From Hyphomicrobiales bacterium (GTDB lineage: Bacteria > Pseudomonadota > Alphaproteobacteria > Rhizobiales > Rhizobiaceae): a stretch of DNA of 64,000 nucleotides. Position 1 is the first letter of the stretch. Each line of letters begins with the position of its first letter. The notes below the pieces were generated by a model. The model had not been told where the DNA came from, made no database searches, and was given only the letters and a program-made list of their open reading frames with translations. Positions 8,185-16,894 of the stretch are shown one piece after another. The stretch is from assembly GCA_900468065.1 (NCBI GenBank), contig UBTA01000041.1, positions 62,001-126,000 of the forward strand, written 5' to 3'. Position numbers and translations under genes: made by a program.

Positions 8185-10463
8185 GCCCGCTCGAACCGCC
8201 AATCCGGATTCTGTTCGTTTTCGCATGGCTCGTGGTAGGGGGCGAAGAAACGGAAGTGCGGCTGCTGGCCCGCAATCTCGATCCCACTCGGTATAAGGTC
8301 GATGTCGTTGCGTGTTTCCGCAAACCCAATATGCCCCAGCAGACACATGAACAGCTGACGGCACTCGGCATTGACGTGGACACGATGCCTTACGAACTGT
8401 CGTTCGAGGACACGGTTTCCTATCTGGCAAACAAGATCGCGGGATACAACGTCATTGTCTCTTGCCAGAATGTGGCCGATATTTATCCGGCGCTGGAGCG
8501 TATCCATCTGCATCCACCGCTGATCGAGCACGGTGGACTTGTTTCTGAAGCCTTGGCAGGGCCAAAACATTTCACCACCCGCTATGTCGGCGTCTGCCGC
8601 TCTATCCGTGAGGCCGCCGCCTCAGTGATGCCGGGACGCGAGACCCACGCAGTAGAAATCCCTTCGATGGTCGATCTCTCGGAGTTCGATCCTGCCCAGC
8701 GCGAACGAATGCGTACATCGCTCGACGTGAAGGAGAGCGATGTACTGATCGGCTGGGTGGGTCGGCTCGATCGCAAGAAAAACGTCGAGGACTTCATCGA
8801 GGCGGCGGCGATCGTGCATACAGACTACGCCTCTGCGCGCTTCGTCATCGTCGGAGGGCCAGACGCGTTCATGCCAGAATATGCCATTGAGTTGCAGTCG
8901 CTCGCCGAGGCTCGCGGATTGACGGAGGTGATGACTTTTCTCGGCGACCGGAAAGACGTCACCGCACTTTTGGCTGCTTTCGACATTTTCGCGTGGTTGT
9001 CGACCGGCGAGGGCATGCCGCACGTGATCGCGGAGGCGGGCGCTGCCGCTTTACCTGTGATCGCGACGCGGGACAATGGTGTCCTGCAGCAGATTGAAGA
9101 GGGAGTATCTGGCCTGTTCGTGGGCTTTGGCGACCCCGCCTCCGTTGCAGTCGCTATGAAAACGTTGATTGAGTCCCCCGACCTGCGCAAGAGACTGGGA
9201 CGAGCGCTCCGTTTGAAGGTTGAGACCTATTACAGTACGGCTGCCGTTATCCCCCAGTGGGAGCGGCTTTTCCGCGAAGTTGTATACCAAAGGGCAAGCT
9301 CAGGCCCTCAGGGACTGTTTCAGTCGTTTCTTCAGGGCGGCTTTGAATGTTCGACGCATCGCCTGCGGCCCCGTCAGGGCGAAACGGATGGAAAACGGCT
9401 GGATGTGATCGCCGCCACCGGGCACGATGTCAATGCAGCGAATGATTATGCCCAACTCGCCCAGCATTCGATCCGAACGGTGCGCGACGGATTGCGCTGG
9501 CATCTTGTCGAAACGGTGCCCGGAAAATACAATTGGTCGAGCTTCTTGCCCATGCTGCGCGCCGCGCAGACGACAGGCACCCAGGTGATCTGGGATCTGC
9601 TGCATTACGGATGGCCGGACGACATTGACATCTGGCAGCCAGACTTCGTCAGGCGCTTCGCGCGATTTGCCGGGGCGGTTGCGGGAATTGTAAAAGAGGA
9701 GAGCGGATCGGTGCCGTTTTATACACCCGTCAACGAGATCTCATTTTTCGCTTGGGGCGGTGGCGATGCTGGCTATCTTAATCCTTTCGCCCATGGACGC
9801 GGTTTCGAACTTAAAGTCCAACTCGCACGCGCCTCCATCGCTGCTATGGACGCCATTCTTAGCGTTGATCCCCGGGCACGCTTTGTCCACTGCGATCCAG
9901 TTATAAACGTCGTCGTCGATCCATCCCGCCAATTGGAACGAAAGGTTGCAGAAGGCCATCGTCAGTCCCAGTTTCAAGGCTGGGACCTCATTGCCGGTCG
10001 AATGTGGCCTCAGATTGGGGGTGCGGAAAAGTATCTCGATATAGTCGGTGTCAACTACTATCACAACAACCAGTGGATCCATGGGGGTCCCCCGATCGAT
10101 ATGGATCACCCTCTTTACAAACCGCTCCGGACGATCCTGATCGAAACCTATGCCCGCTATGGCAAGCCGATCTTTATCGCCGAAACCGGGATCGAGGCCG
10201 AAAGAAGGGCAAGCTGGATTACCTACGTTTACGCCGAAGCACGGGCAGCAATGAGGGCTGGCGTGCCGATCGAAAGCATCTGCCTCTACCCAATCATCAA
10301 TCACCTCGGTTGGGAAGATGAGCGCCCCTGCGACAACGGTCTGACGTCAATGCAGTTCACTGCGTCAGGTCGCGAGGTATTTGAACCGCTTGCGTGTGCG
10401 ATCCGTGAAATCCAACGGCAGGTGGAAGCAGACAGCCTCTTACAAAAACGGCTTAGAATATGA
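8181..10463 (+). CDS. Fusion: GT4 glycosyltransferase + clan GH-A glycosidase
   Basis: A 760-residue protein. Residues 1 to about 370 are a GT4 glycosyltransferase (VGRLDRKKNVEDFIEAA, then STGEGMPHVIAEAGAAALPV as donor-site E-x7-E). Residues from about 386 to 750 form a TIM-barrel glycoside hydrolase resembling family 1 or related clan GH-A enzymes. The likely acid/base is Glu519 in YTPVNEISFF and the likely nucleophile Glu668 in PIFIAETGIEAE; both conserved glutamates are present, so it could be active. No signal peptide is visible, so the hydrolase would act in the cytosol, perhaps trimming a lipid- or metabolite-linked glycan or transglycosylating. The gene ends the operon and is followed by a hairpin. 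Linking a sugar-adding to a sugar-removing domain is unusual. The family number is uncertain. Confidence 0.87.
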   Translation: MSPLEPPIRILFVFAWLVVGGEETEVRLLARNLDPTRYKVDVVACFRKPNMPQQTHEQLTALGIDVDTMPYELSFEDTVSYLANKIAGYNVIVSCQNVADIYPALERIHLHPPLIEHGGLVSEALAGPKHFTTRYVGVCRSIREAAASVMPGRETHAVEIPSMVDLSEFDPAQRERMRTSLDVKESDVLIGWVGRLDRKKNVEDFIEAAAIVHTDYASARFVIVGGPDAFMPEYAIELQSLAEARGLTEVMTFLGDRKDVTALLAAFDIFAWLSTGEGMPHVIAEAGAAALPVIATRDNGVLQQIEEGVSGLFVGFGDPASVAVAMKTLIESPDLRKRLGRALRLKVETYYSTAAVIPQWERLFREVVYQRASSGPQGLFQSFLQGGFECSTHRLRPRQGETDGKRLDVIAATGHDVNAANDYAQLAQHSIRTVRDGLRWHLVETVPGKYNWSSFLPMLRAAQTTGTQVIWDLLHYGWPDDIDIWQPDFVRRFARFAGAVAGIVKEESGSVPFYTPVNEISFFAWGGGDAGYLNPFAHGRGFELKVQLARASIAAMDAILSVDPRARFVHCDPVINVVVDPSRQLERKVAEGHRQSQFQGWDLIAGRMWPQIGGAEKYLDIVGVNYYHNNQWIHGGPPIDMDHPLYKPLRTILIETYARYGKPIFIAETGIEAERRASWITYVYAEARAAMRAGVPIESICLYPIINHLGWEDERPCDNGLTSMQFTASGREVFEPLACAIREIQRQVEADSLLQKRLRI

Positions 10464-10510
10464 ACTTGGACATTTCCGCTACAGGCGTGATCCACCAGCC
10501 GGGTGCCCGC

Positions 10511-10535
10511 GCACGAGAGCAACGGGTGCTCGTGC
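10511..10535. terminator. Hairpin between convergent genes
   Basis: GCACG pairs with CGTGC and AGCA with TGCT around the loop ACGGG, with a two-base bulge. It lies between the end of the plus-strand glycan operon and the end of the minus-strand DUF4112 gene. There is no strong T-run, so it is a candidate only. Confidence 0.45.
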
Positions 10536-10618
10536 AACTGACATAAAATTTCGCTCCGTCGAATTCAAAATTTTTGACAGTGGAGAGGCGACGACGTGCG
10601 AACTGCAGCAAGCTTGGC

Positions 10619-11017
10619 TCATGCTTTGTTGCCACGCGCCCGAATGAGTTCGTCCTCGGTCATATCGAAGTGATCAAGCAGTATCTGCAGGTTTCGGCGA
10701 TTTGACTTGAAGTAAACGTCGAAAAGATCGCCGAGCACCGGAACACTGCCAGCGATCGTATCTGCTCCAAGATTTCCGAGCATTCTGGCCAGCTTGCTCT
10801 TCGGAATACCCAGTCTGCGCGCTTCATTGATGATGAACAGACCAACCAAAGCCGCGCCGGCATCTCCTACGCCCGGCACCAACCCGAGGACAGAATCTGC
10901 ACCAAATCTCAATCCTGTTCCAGGTATTCGGATGGCGGTATCCATCAGACGGGCTAGAGCGTGCACGCGCGCCAGTCGCCTGATGCGCTCGTCTCTGTCG
11001 GGGCTTGCGGCCATCAT
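10619..11017 (-). CDS. DUF4112 domain protein
   Basis: A 132-residue protein matching the DUF4112 pattern: LARLMDTAIRIPGTGLRFG, then hydrophobic segments LVPGVGDAGAALVGLFI and IAGSVPVLGDLFDVYFKSN with repeated G-x-P-x-x-G-D units. The family has no assigned reaction and is probably membrane-associated. The start at 11017 (ATG ATG GCC) gives the usual family length of about 130-150. It lies in a stress-gene neighbourhood, but I see no EcfG-type promoter directly upstream. Confidence 0.85.
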   Translation of the reverse strand: MMAASPDRDERIRRLARVHALARLMDTAIRIPGTGLRFGADSVLGLVPGVGDAGAALVGLFIINEARRLGIPKSKLARMLGNLGADTIAGSVPVLGDLFDVYFKSNRRNLQILLDHFDMTEDELIRARGNKA

Positions 11018-11394
11018 GCGGCGCCGGCATGTCGGCCCGACCGTTTAGGTGCAGGACCGTGTATTAACGTGACGGGGTGGTGGAGGAGACATTTCATCAT
11101 GGCATTTCCATCAAAAGACCATGCAGGCGTAATCGGAACGGCCGGCACTTCGCACGTTTACAGACTCGCGGAGTTTGCTGTCCCAACCGTTTCCTTGGCC
11201 GACCCGTTTTGCTGAAAGCGGAAAGCGAGATGCCTTTCCGCTCAATCCCGCACAGTCAGTTGTTCGAGGCGGTGATGGGTGGACAATTTCGCTTCCTGCC
11301 AAGCGGAACTCGTGGGGTACAAGACCTACGTGTGGCATACAATCGGGCTGAGGAGCGCCCAAGGTCCCCAATCGAAGACCTTGGACGCCAATGT
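11018..11394. other. Gene-free stretch
   Basis: About 377 bp upstream of the DUF4112 gene. Several overlapping short frames are open on both strands, but none has a convincing ribosome site or family resemblance. It presumably holds the DUF4112 promoter. A plus-strand GGAAC at about 11135 with a following GTTT has one base too few in the spacer compared with the two better EcfG-like sites in this window. Confidence 0.5.
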
Positions 11395-12009
11395 TCAGAG
11401 TGAAGACGCCCGGCCAGCGTAACGCGCACGCTCAGCGTCGACTTCTGCCTGAGAATACGGGTCGGCCTTGTCGTCAAAAGCGGTCCAGCCCTGGCCTTCG
11501 TAGGCCGCTCGGCGTGCCGGCAGATCGACCCAATTTGAACGCTGCAAGATGGCTTCTGCTTCACCGGCACGCGCGTCATCAATCTTCGCAGTGACCAGCG
11601 TGCCGCCGCGGCGGACCCCTTCTGCGTAGACATGGGCATCCCGTTCATCGACACCGGAATCTGTTAGCGCGCCGATCAAGCCGCCTGCGGCTCCGCCCAC
11701 CACCGCTCCGGCAACAGCGCCGGCAGCTGTCGCAGCCAACCAGCCTGCAGCAACCACCGGGCCAACGCCTGGTATCGCCATGATGCCGAGGCCCGTCAGC
11801 AGACCCCCGACGCCGCCGACAGCGGCGCCGACACCAGCACCCGTACCCGCACCTTCTGCCGCTTCGCTGTCACCGTCATTATGCCGCCCATCGGAATTGC
11901 TCGAGACGATGCTGATGTCGCTGTCGGAAATCCCGATCGCCTTGAGCTGATCGACAGCAGAACTGGCATTGGAATAGTTGTCGAATAGTCCTGTGACTGT
12001 TTTCGTCAT
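11395..12009 (-). CDS. General-stress protein with glycine-zipper core
   Basis: A 204-residue protein. The N-terminus (VTGLFDNYSNASSAVDQLK) resembles the YflT-type heat-induced stress domain. The middle, about residues 55-115, is a long Gly/Ala-rich hydrophobic stretch of G-x-x-x-G repeats (glycine zipper) that may insert in or associate with membranes. The C-terminus contains HVYAEGVRRGGTLVTAKID, a second element seen in this family. It follows the PepSY-like gene by 34 bp on the same strand and probably shares its EcfG-like promoter. AGGAG lies just upstream of the ATG at 12009. Its role is inferred from family and promoter; no enzymatic motif is seen. Confidence 0.75.
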   Translation of the reverse strand: MTKTVTGLFDNYSNASSAVDQLKAIGISDSDISIVSSNSDGRHNDGDSEAAEGAGTGAGVGAAVGGVGGLLTGLGIMAIPGVGPVVAAGWLAATAAGAVAGAVVGGAAGGLIGALTDSGVDERDAHVYAEGVRRGGTLVTAKIDDARAGEAEAILQRSNWVDLPARRAAYEGQGWTAFDDKADPYSQAEVDAERARYAGRASSL

Positions 12010-12043
12010 AGTGTTTCTCCTGGTTGTACCTGGCTACTTTATT

Positions 12044-12361
12044 TTACTTGGCGACTATGTTGCCCTGATAGTCCAGGGAGACCGCTACGGCTTTGGCGTC
12101 CTTGGTCGCCTTGCCCTGCCAAACACCCTTATCATCGAGCTTGAGCTCCGTGACATCGGTATACCCGGCTTCGATAATCCGATCCTTAGCCTGCGCTTCG
12201 GTGAAGCTGTTTGCACCTTCGACAGGCGCAGTTGCATTCTGCTGCGATGGGGTCGCCACGGCAGGTGTGTCGCCATCAGGGTTTGGTGTCGGCGTTGCCG
12301 TCTGTGCTAGAACCGACGTGGTGGAAAGCGCGAGGGCGGCGGCGATGAGGAGGTTCTTCAT
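12044..12361 (-). CDS. Small secreted PepSY-like protein
   Basis: 105 residues. A clear Sec signal peptide (MKNLLIAAALALSTTSVLAQ, cleavage after LAQ or nearby) is followed by a Pro/Thr/Ala-rich linker. A compact domain then follows with FTEAQAKDRIIEAGYTDV and DDKGVWQGKATKDAKAVAVSLDYQGNI, which resembles PepSY-type periplasmic domains. The frame is open upstream to 12430, but I take ATG 12361 because it begins the signal peptide, has AAGGA upstream, and lies downstream of the predicted promoter. It is the first gene of a two-gene stress operon with the glycine-zipper protein. Confidence 0.78.
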   Translation of the reverse strand: MKNLLIAAALALSTTSVLAQTATPTPNPDGDTPAVATPSQQNATAPVEGANSFTEAQAKDRIIEAGYTDVTELKLDDKGVWQGKATKDAKAVAVSLDYQGNIVAK

Positions 12362-12403
12362 TGAGTTTTCCTTGTTCGAAATTGAGTGATCATCGGGTCG
12401 AAA

Positions 12404-12428
12404 AACTAGCGACCTCTCAAAAAGTTCC
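12404..12428 (-). promoter_or_regulatory. EcfG/RpoE2-type general-stress promoter
   Basis: Read on the minus strand: GGAAC (-35) at 12428-12424, a 17-base spacer, then GTTT (-10 region) at 12406-12403. This matches the alphaproteobacterial EcfG consensus GGAAC-N16/17-(c)GTT. The expected transcription start near 12397 gives a short leader before ATG 12361. Confidence 0.65.
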
Positions 12429-12541
12429 AACGATCGCTCTCAGACGGTGGCTTAAGAACGAGACAAGCCCCCTGTTGAAAATAGCGGCGGCACGCTAGGC
12501 CAGGAGTCTCTGGTTTTTTGGAGCTTCAATGATCCGCGCTC

Positions 12542-12727
12542 TCATTTGGCAGAGCCGTCGTTGTGGGAACTTGCCCGTGCAAGGCGGAGCGCTTTCAAAT
12601 TCTCGGTCTTCGCGCGGTCGGCGTTACCCTTTTCGTCGTGAAATATTTGCGCGGCTTGCTTGGATTCTTCAAAGTTTCCACGCGAAGATATGCCGCGTGG
12701 CCGCCTCTTTTTCTTTTCCGTTTCCAT
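12542..12727 (-). CDS. Small charged hypothetical protein
   Basis: 61 residues, very hydrophilic and basic (METEKKKRRPRG start), with NFEESKQAAQIFHDEKGNADRAKTE and a final LKALRLARASSHNDGS. The charged, ordered composition looks like a real conserved small protein of rhizobia rather than a chance frame. GAGGTG lies upstream of the ATG. No function is known to me. It could be stress-related by context. Confidence 0.55.
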   Translation of the reverse strand: METEKKKRRPRGISSRGNFEESKQAAQIFHDEKGNADRAKTENLKALRLARASSHNDGSAK

Positions 12728-12906
12728 GACACACCTCTTCGTGACTCCCCCAGCCGAGGTGCCTGGCCGAGGGCGCGATTTACATTACGCTACCTGCTTT
12801 TTGTCTTTCGATCTGAGAGCGGGTTCGGCGATGCCGGACCCCGATCTCGATCCGTTGCGGCTTCGTCGCTTTCGGGACCTCGCGCGACAACGTTATCGCC
12901 AACACG

Positions 12907-13443
12907 CTATCTCGTCGACCAGTTGCATCGACTTTTACATCGCCGGCGATCTCGAATTGGTGTCCGAACGACTGGGCGATGATGCCTGCTGTACAGGTAT
13001 TGTCCTCCTTCGTTGCCCGTTTTCGCGCCGCTAGGCACATGCTTCAACCTCCGTTCGTCAGACGAAAAGCCGACGAGCGCCATCGACATCGGATCCTCGT
13101 TATCGCCCACCTTGACGATGTCATAGGACGGCAAGCTGTCGATCATCTGGAGACACTGCATATTGTTGACAAGATTAGAAACCCGGGCGAAGCCGATGCT
13201 TGCGTGGTAGGGTGGTCCGTAATCAAGCTCCGTTCCCACGAACATATCCTCCCGGAAGCAACATGGAATAAGCCAGAAACCAGCGGGGTTACTGGTCGCA
13301 GCCCCTTTAGTGGCGGCTGGTGAAAATGAATTAGTTTCGACGTTTTTCGCCTTCAAGGCCGTCCTCCAAATTTTTTTCCAAGATTGAGACGGCAAAAGCG
13401 AACCCTGAAAACGCGGCCTCATTATTTTTGTGTATCGCAGCAC
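12907..13443 (-). CDS. Unrecognised ORF, possibly a degraded gene
   Basis: An open frame of up to 178 codons. The central part (GPPYHASIGFARVSNLVNN, DSLPSYDIVKVGDNEDPM) has protein-like composition, but both ends look out of frame or random: an Arg/Cys/Lys-rich tail and an atypical N-terminus. A second minus-strand frame (12780-13040) overlaps the end, which would fit a frameshifted remnant. I recognise no family. It may be chance. Confidence 0.25.
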   Translation of the reverse strand: MLRYTKIMRPRFQGSLLPSQSWKKIWRTALKAKNVETNSFSPAATKGAATSNPAGFWLIPCCFREDMFVGTELDYGPPYHASIGFARVSNLVNNMQCLQMIDSLPSYDIVKVGDNEDPMSMALVGFSSDERRLKHVPSGAKTGNEGGQYLYSRHHRPVVRTPIRDRRRCKSRCNWSTR

Positions 13444-13654
13444 TATCGAACAATACTATGCGCTCCCTGTCGAGGGACGGGGCGAAGTCATGGAATGCTG
13501 ATATTCAACGCCAATCGGCCTCAGAATATGCTGGAAAAGAAGTGTTTTCGTCTCCAAGTGCAAAGAGGAACGTTTGCACCTCGTGACCCGCGATCCGGAG
13601 CGCAGGGCGGCCCGCCACTGTATGGACCGGCATCCGTTGCAATGTTCGGTTTAG

Positions 13655-13924
13655 GGTCCGGCCGGCCGCATAGGCAAGATCACTGTAAGCGTCACCGCTC
13701 CCGCCAACATTGATGTGCGCGACCAGCGCGACGGCGTGCGGCCGGTGGAGCGGAGGCACGTCTTCGAGCCCTTCTACCGGCAGCGTCCGCAAAATCATGG
13801 TGCCGGCCTCGGCCTCAACCTGGTGGAGGAAATCATGCAATTGCATGGCGAGCGCATCGACATCCTCGACGGCGGCCCGACCGGTGTCTGCTTCCGGATG
13901 ACGTTTCGCGCTTTGCCCGCATAG
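13655..13924 (+). pseudogene. Remnant of a sensor histidine kinase ATPase domain
   Basis: The open stretch encodes only the last third of an HATPase_c domain: GRIGKITVSVTAPANIDVRD, then ERRHVFEPFYRQ (F box) and GAGLGLNLVEEIMQLHG (G2 box), ending RALPA-stop. The G1 box, normally DxGxG, reads DQRDGV. A stop lies immediately upstream in the same frame, where the N-box region should be, and nothing upstream resembles a dimerisation domain. It cannot make a working kinase and is a decayed fragment. Confidence 0.7.
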
Positions 13925-14163
13925 TGGATGTAGGGGCTCGTGACGAACTTGATGGAGGGGATGAATCCTATCTTGCAATCTGAAAGGAAACGACCGACGT
14001 CGCCAGACTCCTTGGTCTTGCCGTCCACATCACGGCAGACGAAGCCCGGCTTAGGCTGCGTTAAGTTTGGATCAAAGAGCGCATCGTCGCGCCACCTTTC
14101 AGGTTTGTAAACGTTGACGTCGGTCGGGATGACCGGGGCTCCGTCCGACGAAATCTGGCCGCG
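13925..14163 (-). pseudogene. Unidentified minus-strand reading-frame fragment
   Basis: A long open stretch without a start codon at its beginning encodes a protein-like sequence (GAPVIPTDVNVYKPERWRDD, FDPNLTQPKPGFVCRDVDGK, GFIPSIKFVTSPYIHYAG). It begins right after the DUF72 stop and runs into the end of the histidine-kinase remnant on the other strand, as if two gene scraps were joined tail to tail. I do not recognise the family. Confidence 0.3.
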
Positions 14164-14165
14164 GC

Positions 14166-15047
14166 TTACCTATCCAAGAGCTCTGCCAGTCGTTTTGCAT
14201 TCTTTATGGAGTGCCCGTCACGATCATTGTTGAAATATACCCAGGTCGTCCGAGCGCCGCTCGTGCGGATACGATCGGCCCAGACCAAGAGTTCCTCATC
14301 GCTATAGTCATGGCGATACCATTGGTAGGTTCCGTGAAAGCGCACATACACATCATCGGCGGTCCGGACCAGTTCATCAGGCAATCGTGGCCCGCTGCAG
14401 GAACAGAAGATTGCTCCGGCAGCTCTGAACGCGTCGAAGACCTCCTCGTTCCACCAACTCTTGTGGCGAAACTCGACAACGTTCCGACGTAAGGGGTCCA
14501 GTTGCGCCAGGATTCGGTGCAACGTTTCTGCACTATACCGAACGCTGGGCGGCAGTTGAAAAAGGAAACATCCCATATGTTGACCGAGCAGATCGGCAAT
14601 ATACCCGAAATCCTTCACCAAGGTTTCAGTGTCTTCGAAGCGCTTGACGTGGGTAATAAGTTCACACACCTTGACTGTGTAGACAAACTCTGGCGCCGCC
14701 TGCCGCACCCAAGTCTTAACGGCAGCGATGGTCGGCCAGGAGTAAAACGGCGCATTGAGCTCTACGGTCTTGAAGTTGGACTGGTAGATATCGAACATTT
14801 GATTTGAGGGCGTATCAGCGGGATAGAAATTGCCCTTCCAGTGCCAATAGTACCATCCCGAACAACCTATATGTGTCCGGCCAGATAAAACCTGTTGGCC
14901 GTCGCAACCGGCATCGCCATTAGGACCAGCGAGTCTGACATGATTCATCTTTCCAGCACGGCCAACGTTTGCATCACGTTGCTTTTGACGACGCTCGGCC
15001 CGTCGCGCGCGTCTCTCGGCTACTGCTTCGGGAGAGGGGTCTACCAC
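14166..15047 (-). CDS. DUF72 (YecE-like) protein
   Basis: 293 residues. After an Arg-rich N-terminal extension of about 55 residues comes the DUF72 TIM-barrel-like domain: HIGCSGWYYWHWKGNFYP, FKTVELNAPFYSWP, CFLFQLPPSVRY, RNVVEFRHKSWW, VYVRFHGTYQWYRHDYSDEEL, TWVYFNNDRDGHSIKNA. These are the usual conserved blocks (GCSGW, ELN, QLPP, E-R-H-W, NN). The activity of the family is not settled. It is the last gene of the SDR-treZ-DUF72 operon, 55 bp after treZ. DUF72 genes are frequent beside stress or DNA-repair genes in rhizobia. Confidence 0.9.
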   Translation of the reverse strand: MVDPSPEAVAERRARRAERRQKQRDANVGRAGKMNHVRLAGPNGDAGCDGQQVLSGRTHIGCSGWYYWHWKGNFYPADTPSNQMFDIYQSNFKTVELNAPFYSWPTIAAVKTWVRQAAPEFVYTVKVCELITHVKRFEDTETLVKDFGYIADLLGQHMGCFLFQLPPSVRYSAETLHRILAQLDPLRRNVVEFRHKSWWNEEVFDAFRAAGAIFCSCSGPRLPDELVRTADDVYVRFHGTYQWYRHDYSDEELLVWADRIRTSGARTTWVYFNNDRDGHSIKNAKRLAELLDR

Positions 15048-15102
15048 GCTAACGCCCCAGGCCTATTCGATACCTCCGATAGGAGATAGGTTGTCCAACC
15101 GG

Positions 15103-16894
15103 TCATTGGAGGCCAATCTGCACGGTGGCTATGCTGAGATGCCCGTCGTTGGTAACGTCGGCCGGAAAAATCCGGTCGCCAAAGCCGGTCGGCAAGGGAA
15201 CATCCCTTTGAGAGAAGTTTGCCCGCAATTGCAGGGTCGTTTCGCCAAGTACCCAGTCGATGAAGATGCACTTCTCCGGCGCATCAATGACTTGTCCTGC
15301 GTAGCCCCCCGCGCCGTTAAGCAGCGGAACGATTTTGTCACGACGCAACGCAATGAGATGCCGGAGATGCTCAGCCCATGCGCGCCCGCCCTCTGTCTCG
15401 GCCTCATCCCAGTCCAGTTTGCTGCGTGAAAATGTCCCAGCGTCGTTGGGGTCTGGTATGTCCACCGCAGACGTGCCTTCTGGAACGCCCCCGAACTTTG
15501 CCGCCTCTTTGGGGCGGTTCGTGCGGACAGCCTCGGCAATATCCCCCGAGTAGTCGGCAAAGTAGCTGAATTGCCTCAGTGAAAGGTGATCGTCACCCAT
15601 GAAGAGCAGCGGGATTTGCGGTGACAGCAGCAGCATCTCCGTCAGGGCCCGATAGAGGTGGCGATCGATGCGAAGGTGAAGCCTGTCACCGAGCGCTCGA
15701 TTCCCGACCTGGTCGTGGTTCTGGATGAAATGGATGAATGCGGTTGGCGGCAAGGATTCGGTCGGGGGCGGATTGTCGGTGAACACCGATTTGCCGGGCT
15801 TTAGATAGCCATGCGCCATGGTATGTCTTACCTTATCCCAAGTGTGGTCCTTGAACGCTTCGTAGTAGCCTGCGTCCTCGCCAGTGACTGCAACATGAAT
15901 CGCGTGATGGAAGTCGTCATTCCAATCGGCCTGGTAAAATCGGCCGCCCGGCTGCTCGGTCAACAAGTCCGTTCCATTCGCTGGATTTTCGGTAATAAGG
16001 TGAACATGCCGCCCAGCTATGTGTTCCCGGACCGTGCGGGCGATCTGTTCGAGGATATGTATGTCGCTGCCATCCTCGATCTGGTCGATGGCGTCGAACC
16101 GCAGGCCGTCGAGCCGGAACTCGCCTAGCCAGTAAAGGACGTTTTCGACAAAATAAGCTCGAACTTCCGGTCTCTCGTAAGCGATCGCGTCGCCCCACGG
16201 AGTTGAAGCGCCCTGCCGGAAAAAACCAGGCGCGTATTGCCCGAGGTAGTTTCCTTCGGGGCCAAAGTGGTTGTAGACGACATCGAGGAACACCATCATG
16301 CCGACACCATGAGCGGCATCGACAAACGCTTTAAACTCGTCAGGCGTTCCATATGCGGTGTGCGGTGCGAACTGAAGGACACCGTCATATCCCCAGCCAC
16401 GCTTTCCAGGAAAATGCGCAACGGGCATGAGTTCGATGGCAGTGAACCCGAGTTCCGCGAGCTGTTGCAGCTTGCCCACCGCGGCGCGGAAGGTACCTTC
16501 CTCGGTGAACGTTCCAACATGAACCTCGTAGACAACCGTCTCTTCCCAAGGCCGCCCCGTCCATGCGGCATCGCGCCAGACATAACTTTTGGGGTCGGTA
16601 AGGAAGGGAGGGGCCGTCAAGAGCGCCAGCTTGCTGGCGCGATGCGGGATCGCCGACAAGCCGGTCATCATCCAGAATGAAAGCGTATGCGTCGCCGTAG
16701 TCCGCGCTAATTTCCAACAGATGCCAGCCGCCGCCCGACATGATCATCGGCGAATCGATGCCATTCAGGCGAAGACTCACGGACCTTTCTGCAGGAGCCC
16801 AAAGCTGGAAGAGGAACCTCCCATCTGGAAGCGGCTGGGGCCCCCAACACCGCTCGTTGGTCACCGGCTGAAACGTCGTTATATCCGACCTCAT
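15103..16894 (-). pseudogene. treZ: treZ, malto-oligosyltrehalose trehalohydrolase, frameshifted
   Basis: TreZ is a GH13 enzyme that releases trehalose from maltooligosyl trehalose made by TreY. The N-terminal CBM48-like part (FLFQLWAPAERSVSLRLNG to DPASRQQAGALDGPS) lies in the frame starting at 16894. The rest, from TDPKSYVWRDAAWTGRPWEE onward, lies in another frame from about 16620 to 15103. One extra base near 16600-16625, in a C/T-rich stretch, would explain the switch. The catalytic barrel looks intact (DGLRFDAIDQIED nucleophile Asp, LITENPAN acid/base Glu, IQNHDQVGNRALGDRL). Joined length is about 595, normal for TreZ. The start overlaps the SDR stop (ATGA). It is either a recent mutation or a sequencing error. 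treY is not in the window. Confidence 0.85.

Noticed and set aside
11135-11160. Third EcfG-like site (GGAAC then GTTT) on the plus strand
   Set aside because: Spacer is 16, one base short of the two good sites, and no plus-strand gene follows convincingly.
13505-13978. 157-codon minus-strand open frame
   Set aside because: Antisense to the histidine-kinase remnant; composition fits a shadow better than a gene.
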